64,000 bases of DNA, taken from assembly GCA_029931535.1 (NCBI GenBank), contig JAQPZY010001670.1, forward strand, positions 2,790,001-2,854,000. Direction: 5' to 3'. Shown piece after piece: positions 1 through 13,900 of the stretch (its first letter is position 1; each line of letters opens with the position of its first letter). The DNA comes from Margaritifera margaritifera. Its lineage: Eukaryota; Mollusca; Bivalvia; Unionida; Margaritiferidae. Below the pieces are notes generated by a model. That model saw only the letters and a program-made list of their open reading frames with translations. It ran no database searches and had not been told where the DNA came from. The position numbers and the translations under genes are program-made.

Positions 1-637
1 TAATTTTATATTTTAATTTGGTTTCCATATAATCATTATAAATGTGATATGCCCTCATCTATTCAAATGTGAAAAGAGTAAACTGACTATCCCATTGATG
101 CCTGAGGCATTTCAATGACAACCTAATTAAGTGTTTACTCAGTGGCTAAGCTGACTTTATGTTGACAATTGAGAACTTAATGGTCCTTCGACATGATGGC
201 ACATTTCAAGCTAAATAACAGATTGGTTGTCTAAAGCTGATTACAGTATATCAAAGGTATCGGCATCACTGTAACACCCAAGTGTAGATCAGCATTATTT
301 CTTGTTAAAATCACACACCACAGACAACTCTTATGTTTTTGTCTTGGTGTATCTGTGGATTGTTCTTTTAACTTTGCAGTGATACATTAAAGACTAACTT
401 CCAAGGTCTAATAAAATGTACATATTTCTGACTTTTGGGTTTCTTTTTAGCCTGAATTTTAAAAGAAATCATATAAACCCAGATGTGTTGTACCAGGACA
501 GTTCAACTGCCATGTGTCATCTGTATTTATTAGTCCAAACAGCATGGAGTTGTCCTCAACCATTGCGATCAACAAAAAAGTAGCAACACATAAAATTGCT
601 ATGTTGGTTGATTAAAGAGTGTAAGTATATTGATGTC
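1..637. other. Intron sequence, nothing recognised
   Basis: AT-rich intron sequence downstream of the last CEP112 exon in the window. No exon with matching phase, RNA gene or transposon end was seen. Confidence 0.6.
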
Positions 638-1160
638 CTTTGGAGAAGAGGTAGTCTCTCATCAAGGGGTGGGCTTCTCTTGAGAGGCCCTATAAGAGGG
701 GACCACTGTGCTGGTGAAGGATATGGCAGCCTATCATGCGGTGGGTCTCTCTTGAGAGGGGCCTTAAAAGAGGGGACAACTATATTGGTGAAGGATACAA
801 TGGCTTCTCCTCAGTGATGAACCTCTCGAGAGCAGCCTTATAAGAAAGGACCACTGTGTTGGTGAAGGATATGGCAGCCTCTCATCATGGGGTGGGGCTC
901 TCTTGAGGGGCCTTATAAGAGGGGACAACTGTACTGGTGAAAGATATAGCAGCCTCTCATCAGGGGGTGGCCTCTCTTGAGAGGGGCCTTAAAAGAGGAG
1001 GTAACTTCTGAAGGATATGGTGGCCTCTCCTCAGGGATAAACCTCTCTTGAGAGGGGCCTTATAAGAGGGGACCACTGTACTGGCAAAGGATGTAGTGGT
1101 CTCTCATCAGGGGATGGACCTCTCTTAATAGGGGCATTATAAGAGGGGACCACTTTACTC
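638..1160. repeat. Minisatellite, about 75-bp unit, 7 copies
   Basis: Seven diverged copies, each carrying CCTTATAAGAGGGGACCACT and a short palindrome CCTCTCTTGAGAGGGG. The CCTTATAAG anchors fall near 688, 762, 836, 911, 987, 1058 and 1135. An open frame over this stretch is incidental. Confidence 0.85.
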
Positions 1161-1511
1161 ATAAAGATAAATCCTTTTACAAAGTTTTATAAATGTAGGT
1201 TCAGTGAAATTGAATTTCAGAAATACATTTTAATCTCAAAGGTTGCATTACTATATATTTACAAAGCCTCAACAGTTTCACATGTAGATCACACTGACCT
1301 TATTTTCTATGATGTTTGAGTTGTATGAATGTGTAAACATAGAATTCGGTGTGGGAAGTTCCTGTAGAGTCAAAGATACTTTTTATTCTCAATTACTGTG
1401 ATAATGAATAGAAAATAAAATGTCTGCCCATCTGTATGTACATGCTGTTAAATATTGCTGCACTATTAAGATATGAACTTTCAGTGCTAGGTATTGGTAA
1501 TGTCTACCTAC
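1161..1511. other. Intron sequence, nothing recognised
   Basis: Unremarkable AT-rich sequence up to the donor of CEP112 exon n. Confidence 0.6.
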
Positions 1512-1564
1512 CTCTTGATATCTTCCCTTAGGTATGTCACCGTGGCTTGAAGCTCTGTTATTAT
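1512..1564 (-). CDS. CEP112: CEP112 exon n (last in window)
   Basis: 53 bp, 17 codons plus [19 protein letters not shown]. The acceptor is ATTATTTCAG and the donor GTAGGT. A second GTAGAC donor four bases on is excluded because it would add a TAG in frame. It matches vertebrate IIAELQTTISSLKEEN. The remaining C-terminal exons lie beyond the left edge. Confidence 0.92.
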
Positions 1565-4500
1565 CTGAAATAATATACAGTTCATTATAATATTACATAA
1601 TAAAAAGTCTAAAAATATTGACAAATATCATGATATTATCTCGAGGATACATTCAAAGTAAAAAGACTCATTGAACAAAAAGCTAAAAATATGAATTTCT
1701 ACCACACTGATCAATAAAATAGTATAAATTCTAGGTGAATGGTGAAACAATGCCAATAAAGTATGTAAGACACTAACTAGAAACATAAACTTTTTGAAAC
1801 ATAGCAAGAAATTTGTTTGATTATTGAGATAAACAAAATTTGGAAGGTAATGATTTAAAATGACTTGGATCTATTTTGTTTCTAGGTAACCACTGTACAT
1901 TATGTGATGTAGACATTTTCTGCCAACAGAAAGGAGGAATTTATCTGGTACTAAAAGTGTTTTAACAATATCACTGTTTGGAACAATAAATCAAACAAAC
2001 AAACAAAACATAAAAATGTAAGCATTTATATAATCCATGACATGAAGCTAGCTACAAAACTTTACAAAAATGCAAAGGAATTAAACTTGTACAGTTCAGT
2101 GCCATGTTAATCAAGATTCTAGAGCATATTTGTACATTTCTATTCTAAAATGTAATGCTATTCTTGAAGAATGTTAAGAATTTTTTATCTCAGTGGGCTA
2201 TATGATGGTATTAGCATACAGAAAATGCAATATAAATGAGAATGACATAGCATACTGATGCCAACAGGTGATGTATGATGAATATACAAAGTTCTACTTA
2301 CCTCAGTAGCCTTGTTTGCCCTCTCTGTGTACTCTTTCTCTATCCCCTTCAACCTTTCATTTGTCTATGATAAAAAAGCAACACAAAATTAAACACCAAT
2401 GCCTACAGATATGTGGAATTTCTGTCATAACTGGTGTTATTTAACATGTTCTCTAAAACTTGATTTGGTTTTTACATATTGTTCAGTTGTTATAATGACA
2501 TGGTACATTCATATTCAATACAGTCATCAGCATATTGCAGAAATGGCATTTAGCAAACTTGCATATTGTAAGCTCTCTCTGTCATATTTTTAATTTGACT
2601 TGCTTGATCTGAGGAAGAAGTACCAAGACTTACAAATACTGAATAAATATAAATCTAATATAAAATACAAAAAATAAAAAATAAAAAATAAAACTGTAAA
2701 GTGATGATACTGTACAATCATGATACTAGGACTCAGGTATTTATAGACCTAGCCTGTTGCCCAATCCCAACTTTGTCAAAATAATTGAGTAAATATATCT
2801 AAATAAATAAATAAATAAATTTAAAAAAATTAAGACTTGTTAAGAAGGGAAGCTATAAAGTGTAATTATAAGCAACTCGAGTGATTTGTACATTGGACCA
2901 ATGGGATGTCATGGTTTATTATAAACCCCTGAAGTGATTTGTACATAGGATCAATGAGATATCATGGTTATTATAAACCCCTGAAGTGATTTGTACATAG
3001 GATCAATGAGATATCATTGTTTATTATAAACCACTCAAGTGATTTGTACATAGGACCAATTAGATATCATGGTTTATTATAAACCACTCAAGTGATTTGT
3101 ACATAGGACCAATGAGATACCATTGTTTATTATAAACCACTCAAGTGATTTGTACATAGGACCAATGAGATACCATTGTTTATTATAAACCTCTCAAGTG
3201 ATTTGTACATAGGACCAATGTGATATCATGGTTTATTATAAACCCCTCAAGTGATTTCCTATGCAAATACATTATGAGGGATAATCCAGTAAGCTTTTCT
3301 CTTGTTGGACATTGTCAGAGATTTACTGGGTACTGTAAGAATACAAAGGCCAAAATAAGTTCATTGCTACATAACATGACATCACAGAAATTCTTTAAAG
3401 CAGCAAAATGTAAACAATCACATCTAGTCATACTATATATTTTTGGGCGATTCAGTCATAAAAAAAATAATCAGAACATTGTTTCTTTTTGAACACATAT
3501 TGTTTTTGTAAAAAGTAATTTCAATACAATTTATCATTTAACCAATAGGTGTACATAAAAAAACGAAAATTGTGGTATTTGTACCATTACATATTGTGGT
3601 CTTGCCCAAAGCACATAGGGATTGCAAGCTTACCCCTTTGTACTTTTGGTATCAACCACAATATCGAACAGTACTTACGCTATAATCTATTAATATTCAC
3701 ATTTTTTGATATCTAACAGTGTGTAATGCCCACCCAACTAAACACAACAAAGACCTAGACCTGCTGTCATATTATGTTCTGTCATATCAGGTTATATGAT
3801 CCTTGTGTGTAATGCCCACCCAACTATAAACAACATAGGTCCAGATCTGCAGTCACATTATGTTCTGTCATATCAGGGTATATGATCCTTATGTGTAATG
3901 CCCACCCAACTACAAATAACATAGGTCCATATCTGCAGTCACATTATGTTCTGTCATATCAGGGTATATGATCCTTGTGTGTAATGCCCACCCAACTACA
4001 AACAACATAGGTCCAGATCTGCAGTCACATTATGTTCTGTCATATCAGGGTATATGATCCTTGTGTGTAATGCCCACCCAACTATAAACAACATAGGTCC
4101 AGATCTGCAGTCACATTATGTTCTGTCATATCAGGGTATATGATCCTTGTGTGTAATGCCCACCCAACTATAAACAACATAGGTCCAGATCTGCAGTCAC
4201 ATTATGTTCTGTCATATCAGGGTATATGATCCTTGTGTGTAATGCCCACCCAACTATAAACAACATAGGTCCAGATCTGCAGTTACATTATGTTCTGTCA
4301 TATCAGGGTATATGATCCTTGTGTGTAATGCCCACCCAACTATAAACAACATAGGTCCAGATCTGCAGTTACATTATGTCCTGTCATATCAGGGTATATG
4401 ATCCTTGTGTGTAATGCCCACCCAACTATAAACAACATAGGTCCAGATCTGCAGTCACATTATGTTCTGTCATATCAGGGTATATGATCCTTGTGTGTAA

Positions 4501-7500
4501 TGCCCACCCAACTATAAACAACATAGGTCCAGATCTGCAGTTACATTATGTTCTGTCATATCAGGGTATATGATCCTTGTGTGTAATGCCCACCCAACTA
4601 TAAACAACATAGGTCCAGATCTGCAGTTACATTATGTCCTGTCATATCAGGGTATATGATCCTTGTGTGTAATGCCCACCCAACTATAAACAACATAGGT
4701 CCAGATCTGCAGTTACATTATGTTCTGTCATATCAGGGTATATGATCCTTGTGTGTAATGCCCACCCAACTATAAACAACATAGGTCCAGATCTGCAGTT
4801 ACATTATGTTCTGTCATATCAGGGTATATGATCCTTGTGTGTAATGCCCACCCAACTATAAACAACATAGGTCCAGATCTGCAGTCACATTATGTTCTGT
4901 CATATCAGGGTATATGATCCTTGTGTGTAATGCCCACCCAACTATAAACAACATAGGTCCAGATCTGCAGTTACATTATGTTCTGTCATATCAGGGTATA
5001 TGATCCTTGTGTGTAATGCCCACCCAACTATAAACAACATAGGTCCAGATCTGCAGTTACATTATGTCCTGTCATATCAGGGTATATGATCCTTGTGTGT
5101 AATGCCCACCCAACTATAAACAACATAGGTCCAGATCTGCAGTTACATTATGTCCTGTCATATCAGGGTATATGATCCTTGTGTGTAATGCCCACCCAAC
5201 TATAAACAACATAGGTCCAGATCTGCAGTCACATTATGTTCTGTCATATCAGGGTATATGATCCTTGTGTGTAATGCCCACCCAACTATAAACAACATAG
5301 GTCCAGATCTGCAGTTACATTATGTTCTGTCATATCAGGGTATATGATCCTTGTGTGTAATGCCCACCCAACTATAAACAACATAGGTCCAGATCTGCAG
5401 TTACATTATGTCCTGTCATATCAGGGTATATGATCCTTGTGTGTAATGCCCACCCAACTATAAACAACATAGGTCCAGATCTGCAGTCACATTATGTTCT
5501 GTCATATCAAGGTATATGATCCTGGTGTGTAATGCCCACCCAACTATAAACAACATAGGTCCAGATCTGCAGTCACATTATGTTCTGTCATATCAGGGTA
5601 TATGATCCTTGTGTGTAATGCCCACCCAACTATAAACAACATAGGTCCAGATCTGCAGTTACATTATGTTCTGTCATATCAGGGTATATGATCCTTGTGT
5701 GTAATGCCCACCCAACTATAAACAACATAGGTCCAGATCTGCAGTTACATTATGTCCTGTCATATCAGGGTATATGATCCTTGTGTGTAATGCCCACCCA
5801 ACTATAAACAACATAGGTCCAGATCTGCAGTTACATTATGTCCTGTCATATCAGGGTATATGATCCTTGTGTGTAATGCCCACCCAACTATAAACAACAT
5901 AGGTCCAGATCTGCAGTCACATTATGTTCTGGCAGAGCTGTAATACAGGCATTATAATCTATAAATATTCACAAATACTTTATTTAATCGTGTGTAATAC
6001 CAACCCAACTACAAACAAATCAGTCCCAGATCTGCAATCATATTATGTCTTGGTAGATCAGGGTCTATGCCCCTTGTGTATAACACCTACTCAACTGCAA
6101 ACAACAGACCTAGATCTGCAGTCACATTATGTCCTGGCATATTCAGGGTATATGCTCTTTGCGTATAATGCCCACTGAACTACAGGCAACACAGACCTAG
6201 ATCTGCAGTCACATTATGTCTTGGAAGATACGGGTATATACTCTTCGAGTCTAATGCCAACCCTACAGCAAACAATAGAGACCCAAATCTGCAGTCACAT
6301 CATGTTGTGGAAGATCAGATTATACACAGTTTTGTGTATAATGCATATCCAACTGTAAACAACACAGACCTAGATCTTCAGTCACATTATATTCTGGAAG
6401 AAAATGGTATATGCTCTTTATGTATAATGCCCAACCAATTGTACACAACATAGACCTAGAGCTTCAGTCACATTATGCTCTAGCAGATCTGGGTCTATGC
6501 TCTTTGTTTAGTCATAAATAGAAGGCATATCCAACTTGACACAGTTCGCAGATGGGTTCAAATTATATAACAGAGAATAAGGTATGTAGCCCCTAAAGGT
6601 GCTGCTGACCTTTTCCAGCATCTGCTCCATCTCGGTGCTGTGCGTCTTTTGCAGCTCCAACCTCTGCTGCTCAAGTTCTGACCGGTAATGAGATAACTAT
6701 CAGTAGGAATAAAAAGAACAAAATATAAATACCATATGTGTCTCAATGAAGAATCATTACACTGTGCATCATGTGGACTGGGTTGGACTGTTCATAATAG
6801 ATTATTCATGAAGTGAAAATGTGGATACACCTCTACACAACACCCCATGAATGATTGTGGGTTTTTTTAAAGTTAAAATGATCATATGGTGGGAAAGGGG
6901 GGGAGGGGGCTTCTGGAAAATAATTCATTCCATAGTCATTAAACTGTACTGAAAAGTAGAAGTAAATCTGTTTATTTTAGACATTAAAACTGAATCAACA
7001 TTTAAATGATCATTTTCAAGAATGATTTCCAATCTAAAAATATCAAACTCAGCCAAATGACCTAAAAGGACATGTGACAATACTTAAGCTTTAAAGAAAC
7101 TGAATTGTTCATTAACAAAACATTTTGTGAATCTGATGGTTAGGCTTATTGTGTGAACAAAGCGAAACAGCCTTTTGCTTCTCCTGTAAAGTTTGTAAAA
7201 CTGAGTTATGCTAGTTGTGCACTGAACCCTCAGTATAGTAAAATGCATTTGAATGAGTGGAACATTACTTCAGATTTGCTTCTGGTAAATAAAACAGTAT
7301 AACAACTTATTTTCAAGAAAGCATTCTGCACATTTGCACAACATGTAAATCATGAATATTCATAATTTTTAAGAAGGTTGGTACAGTTGACATTAAGTTT
7401 ATGTAACTGTTATTTTTTAACCCAGCATATGATCTATATAATTCATTATCTCAGACATTAGGACAATACTTAAAAGTCATTTATAGCATTCCATAGGAAA

Positions 7501-7908
7501 GTTAGGCCAATACTTGAAACTCATTCAAAACATTCCATTGGCTAATACTTGAAAGTCATTCAAAATATTCCATAAGAAAATTAGGCCAATACTTGAAAGT
7601 CATTTAAAACATTCCATAGGCTAATACTTGAAAGTCATTTAAAACATTCCATAGGCCAATACTTGAAAGTCATTTAAAACATTCCATTGGATAATACTTG
7701 AAAGTCATTTAAAACATTCCATAGGAAAGTTAGGCCTATACTTGAAAGCCATTCACAACATTCCATAGGAAAGTTAGGTCAATACTTGAAAGTCATTTAT
7801 AACATTCCATAGGAAAGTTTATTAAGAATGAAAAATAGTCTTTAGTGGTCCCCATATATGTGTGAATGCCTGACTTGATTATCTGACCTCTACCTCATAA
7901 TCTCTCTG

Positions 7909-7941
<33 letters not shown>

Positions 7942-10900
7942 ATGTCTGCCCCCATTATCTGATGCCTGCCACATGAGCTGAGTGATTGTCTGCCTCTGAT
8001 ATTGGATCTCTACCTCCTGATCTTAATGTGAGTGTATATGCATGTAAGTGAGAGATCCTGCCAATGTAATCAGACCTTAGCCTCATGGTCTATGTCTGCA
8101 TGTGCATCTGTGTGCACATGCTATCTGACCTCTGTCTCATGGTCTCTCTGCATCTTCTGTTTTTCTTCCTCCCTCAATAGCCCCAGTTCGACCAGCTGCT
8201 GTTTCCGTAGCTGATTTGCCTGTACCACTTCGTCCTTAAGCTGCGATACCTGTTGCTCCAACCCAGAGATTTTCTACACAAAGATATACAATTATATGTA
8301 CAACTTGAAAAATGATACTTCAAGAGAGAGAACTGTAAAGGGTATGATACAGAGTACATATCATGAGACGGAGTGCTCCCACTGAGCTGAGGGTTTTCTG
8401 CAAAGATCTTCCTCCAACAGTAACATCTCATATCAAGCCAGTTTTTTTTATGTTTGCCCATGCAATTTTTGCTTCCCTTTTGGCAGTCATTTTCTTTAAA
8501 AAGCTAAAATTGTTCCATTCACTAGCTGGCTGTTAATGGGAAGGTGCTGTAGTTCTCTTGCTTTTCAGAAATACACAGCAAATTATTTAGATCTGAATGG
8601 AAAGTTAATACAGACACCACCTATGGACTAATATTTTCTGCCTAGATTTACACTAGAAACTAAAAAAAGAGACCCAAATTTTCATGAGATTGCTCATCTG
8701 GCTGGCATCCGCCTAAAAGCCATTTGGGTCAGTAGGATGCTTTCTGCAGAAGCTTTTCCAATGCTGATGGTTGCATATGTTAGGAAAAGAATTGTTTCAA
8801 GGTCTCTCTTGCTGTTATATCTTCATCCATATTCGAAAGCACGTAAGTATTATGTGTCCTATATTGGAAGTGCTCTGTGCCAGGATGCTCTCCGTAAAAG
8901 TTGGTCAAATTCTGTAGAGCAGTTTTTGAGAAGTTGTTGTTTCAAGTTTTTTCTGTCTTTAGTAATGGTGGCCATATTTAATGCTGGATTGGCATTATTT
9001 GAGTAAACTTGAAAGCTCTTCATACCTGGATCCTTTCTGCCAAATCTGTTAAGTGGCTTTTAAGAAGAAGATGAAAATAGGAATTGTTGACAGATGTATG
9101 ACACATGACAGATGATGCACACTGGATGCAGGGCCATACCATAAGTTCATTTGCCCTTACATCCAGATGAGCTAATGAAGCTACTGTTGCAGTTAAATCA
9201 GTGCACCTCCAAGGTTAAGATTGTTTCTACAGAATAACATTCATTAAAGTTAAAAGTCCATATTCTCTGTTACTTCAGCCTCAAGTTTTTCAGCACAAAA
9301 ATAAATGTCATTGTGGTCAAAACAATGCTGCTCCAAAATGAACATTTTCTGAAATGAATTATACAACTATTATAGATATATGCACAGTTGATATCTTGAA
9401 TTATACAGCTATAATAGACATACCCACAGTTGATATGAATTATACAACTATTATAGACGTATGCACAGTTGATATCATGAAACTCTTGTATTATTGCTCT
9501 CTCTACTGAATTACATGGCTAATATAAAACTAAATGTACAGTATACAAGTGATTACTCCCACACTGAGAATTTGTCTGAGCAATCATGAGGTATATGCAA
9601 GATGAACAAGGTTACTGGTTGAGATGTAAGTAATTATGCTGGTCACTGGTTGAGACCTAAGTAATTATGCTGGTCACTGGTTGAGACCTAAGTAATTATG
9701 CTGGTCACTGGTTGAGACCTAAGTAATTATGCTGGTCACTGGTTGAGACCTAAGTAATTATGCTAGTCACTGGTTGAGACCTAAGTAATTATGCTAGTCA
9801 CTGGTTGAGACCTAAGTAATTATGCTAGTCACTGGTTGAGACCTAAGTAATTATGCTGGTCACTGGTTGAGACCTAAGTAATTATGCTAGTCACTGGTTG
9901 AGACCTAAGTAATTATGCTGGTCACTGGTTGAGACCTAAGTAATTATAGTCATATTTAAGAAAAAAGCTTCTTCAAAGATAAATATACAATAAACACACA
10001 CTTAGCTACAGACCTGACATTCAAGATAAATTCACCCAACATATAATCCATACATTCAAAAAGGGTATGCAAAAAAGGAATTTAAACAAAAAAGACAAAC
10101 CTAGTAAATTTTCATGTGGTACTGCAAACAGAAGTAGCATTTTAGGCCAATGAAACATTTCTTAGTCAACAATAGAATACAAATCCACTTTAATTACTAA
10201 TATCTAAATACAATTCTACTTCTTCATATTTGGTGATAGTAGTAAAATGAATGCTGAATAGGAAAACCTATGACAATTATCTATGAAGCAATTGTCTAAC
10301 CTTGGCATCTTTGTCCTGCCTGGCCTGACTCCTGCGTTCAAGGTCAGCAATATCAAGTCGATGTGATTCCTTCAGGCTCTCCATTTCACGTTCATGTTCT
10401 GCATGAATGTACTCCTTCTGTTGATGGAAGTCTTTCAACATCTGTGCCTTCTCTTGCTCAAATGTCATCTTTAGTTCCATCACCTGCAATAACATGCCAG
10501 TGCACCAATCTAATCAAGTCAATAAAGCACTGACTGTCTCTAAATTTCTATCTTTTTATGACTCCTGTCTGTTTGTATCTCTCTTTCTCTCTCATGCTGT
10601 GTAGTGCTGATGGTTACAGCATAATGGTCCAATACAATGGTCCTCCTTCTTTACAGTACCTCTCAAGAAACGTCACCCCCTGATGACAAACCACAGTATC
10701 CTTCATCAAGTTAGTGCTTTTTGTCATTGTTTCCCTTGCCTGAGGCCAACTATCTTTGAAGGCCACCTTTCTGTCATTGAAGGGGTGGCCTTAAAAGTAG
10801 ACTGCAGTATGTACCTCTCATGCCTGGTGGTAGTGTATGATGGGTGGAATAGGGCATTACAGCAGATTACCTCTCTCTCATGCCTGGTTGTAGTGTATGG

Positions 10901-13900
10901 TGGGTGGAATAGGGCATTACAGCAGATTACCTCTCTCTCATGCCTGGTTGTAGTGTATGGTGGGTGGAATAGGGCATTACAGCAGATTACCTCTCTCTCA
11001 TGCCTGGTTGTAGTGTATGGTGGGTGGAATAGGGCATTACAGCAGATTACCTCTCTCTCATGCCTGGTTGTAGTGTATGGTGGGTGGAATAGGGCATTAC
11101 AGGAGGTTACCTCTCTCTCATGCCTGGTTGTAGTGTATGGTGGGTGGAATAGGGCATTACAGCAGATTACCTCTCTCATGCTTGGTGGCAGTGCATGATG
11201 GGGGAAATAAGGCATTACAGGATATTACCTCTGTCTCATGCCTGGTGGTAGTGTATGATGGGGGAAATAGATAATTACAGCATATTACCTCTCTCTCATG
11301 CCTGGTGGTAGTGTATGATGGGGGAAATAGGGCATTACAGGAGATTACCTCTGTCTCATGCCTGGTGGTAGTGTATGATGGGGGAAATAGATAATTACAG
11401 CATATTACCTCTCTCTCATGCCTGATGGTAGTGTATGATGGGGCGGAATAGGACAGTACAGCATATTACCTCTCTCTCATGCCTGGAAGTGGTGTGTAAT
11501 GGGGGTGGGGGGAATAGGACATTACAGCAGATTATATTTCTCTTATGCCTGGTAGTAGTGTGTGATGGGCGGGAGGGGAATAAGGTATTACAGCAGATTA
11601 CCTCTCTCTGATGACTGGTGGTAGTGTGTGATGGGTGGGGGTGGGGTGGGGAAAAGTGCATTAGTAGTGTGTGATGGGCAGGAGGGGAATAAGGTATTAC
11701 AGCAGATTACCTCTCTCTGATGACTGGTGGTAGTGTGTGATGGGTGGGGATGGGGTGGGGAAAAGTGCATTAGTAGTGTGTCATTAGAAGAGTAGGGCAT
11801 TACAGCAGATTACTTCTCTATTATGCCTGTTAGTAGTGTGTCATGCGGAAGGGGGGGGGGGTGAGGGGAAAGGCGCCAATGGGGCATTACAGCAGATTAC
11901 CTCTCTCTCATGCCTGGTAGTAGTGTGTGATGGGGGTAATATTACAACCAATTACCTCTCTCTCATGCCTAGTTGTAGTGTGTGATGAGGGTGAATAGGC
12001 ATTACAGCAGATTACCTCTCCTTCATGCTGGTAGTAGTATGTAATGGGGAACAAGGCATTACAGCAGATTACCTCTAAAATACCTGTAGTTGTGTGTAAT
12101 GGGGAAACAGAGCATTACTGCAAATTACCTTTATCTCATGTCTAGTAGTCGTGTGTGATGGGGGAAATATGGCATAACAGCAGATAACCTCTCTCTTATG
12201 CCTGGTAGTAGTGAGTAATGGGGAAATTGGGCATTACAGAAGATTACCTCTCTCTCATGCCTGGCCTTTTCTTCCTCCAGCTGTTTGCTATACTCCTTGG
12301 CCTGTTTTTCCCTTGCCTGCTTGGATTTGTTCAGGTCTGCCTCAACCTTCATCATCTAGAAGTAAAACAGATTACAGCATTAGAACACTGACACAGAAAA
12401 AGAAATTAAAACCCATTTTGTGTTTTTATCTCTCAACCAAATTTTAAATTTGCAAGACTAATTTATGTAAAATTAAAATGTTTTAATAATTTAAGATGGT
12501 CAATTACATTTTGTCTAATAGAAACCTAACATCAGATCTGAAATTTGCTTAATCAGTTTCCACTGCAACCGATGAATGCATTTCATAAAAAATACCTGTG
12601 GGCAATCAGCATATAATTCTCCATATCTCATTCATGGATTTGCTGTTGTAAAATCACAATATTATGACACATTTTATCCATATATGGAATAAGCATAATT
12701 AGTATACTTGATAAACTTTTATAACATTAAATATCTCAAAATGAATGCTATGAGGGCATTTAAATTGAAATTATATGCCTTAGGATATTTCAGATTAAAG
12801 TGTTTAATAAAAGCTGTTAATGAAAATTATCTCTGACATCATTAGTTTAATTTAATACTTTAATTGTTGCATGTATATTTCTTACTTCTTGATTAAATCA
12901 TTCAATGGCTTGGTTTCCAAATGACAAGCTCATGGTACCTATACTGATCTGATGAATTAAAAATCAATGATAAAACCCTCTAATCAAGATCAACTGTGTA
13001 GCAGCATATGCTACTAGTGCCTGGTTTTTCATGCTTTTTCTCCACTTGTAGTCTCAAATCATCCAGGACTTACCTGTTGTTTCATCTCATCATACATCCT
13101 GTTCTGGTTTTTCTCCACCTGCAGTTTGAAGTCCTCCAGGGCTTTCTCCGCTTGGTCTGCTTGCTGTTTGTTCTTCTCTACCAGACGCTTTATCTCATCC
13201 TCCTTTTCCCTGTCATGGACACACACACAAAAGCTATAACTCATCACAAAACGATATGATCAGTATATAACTAAGATCCATTTCTCCTTCTCCATGACAT
13301 GGGATACATACAAACCACCACACGCATAAAATACAGAAGAGAGCATTTAATTTACAATACAAACAATATAACCACAACTGCAATAAATATAAAAATATTG
13401 TTGTAGATTATTTGTTAGAAAAAGTAAATTTCATTTCTTGCATTATTAAAAAAAACTGTACACATACAAAGACAAGAGATGTTGTCATCACTTAAAAGTT
13501 TCTGTTTACGTCTGCCTTGACATGAACAATGTCACAGCTTGTAAGGGGTGAAAAATGGTTTTGCCATTGTAATGAATCTAATCCTGGATTATTCTGTGAA
13601 AGGGCTTTAGACCATGGAAATTCAGTGGCATCTTAACAGCAATCAACTTTCAAATCGGTTCATGTTCCATTTTTATCATTTATCATTCTCCATTTGCATT
13701 CACACTGTTTTTTCAAGATGCATTCATCATTTTGTTGTGTTCATTGTGCATTTCATTTGCATTAATTCTTTGTTCGGTTTCCATTCATTCATCATTTGCT
13801 CTGCATTCCCTTTTTCTTTCACTGCTAAAAAATTACTAATTTCAGGTTCTATAATGATGACCTTCAGAAGGTATAAAGTTCCATTAGAGAATTTTCTCTG

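Noticed and set aside
6610..6679. Alternative acceptor CCGGTCAG for exon l
   Set aside because: Splicing there would put the exon out of frame with exon k. The upstream TGATAG acceptor keeps phase and gives an ungapped match.
9027..9050. Possible small CEP112 exon (DLAERIQ) between exons j and k
   Set aside because: It has AG and GT borders, but exons j and k already join in frame and align to the vertebrate protein without a gap. The sequence belongs to the pearl/HINE-like core repeat.
10683..11215. 171- and 163-codon repetitive open frames on both strands
   Set aside because: Both are translations of the 60-bp splice-junction array; a unit divisible by three keeps frames open on either strand.
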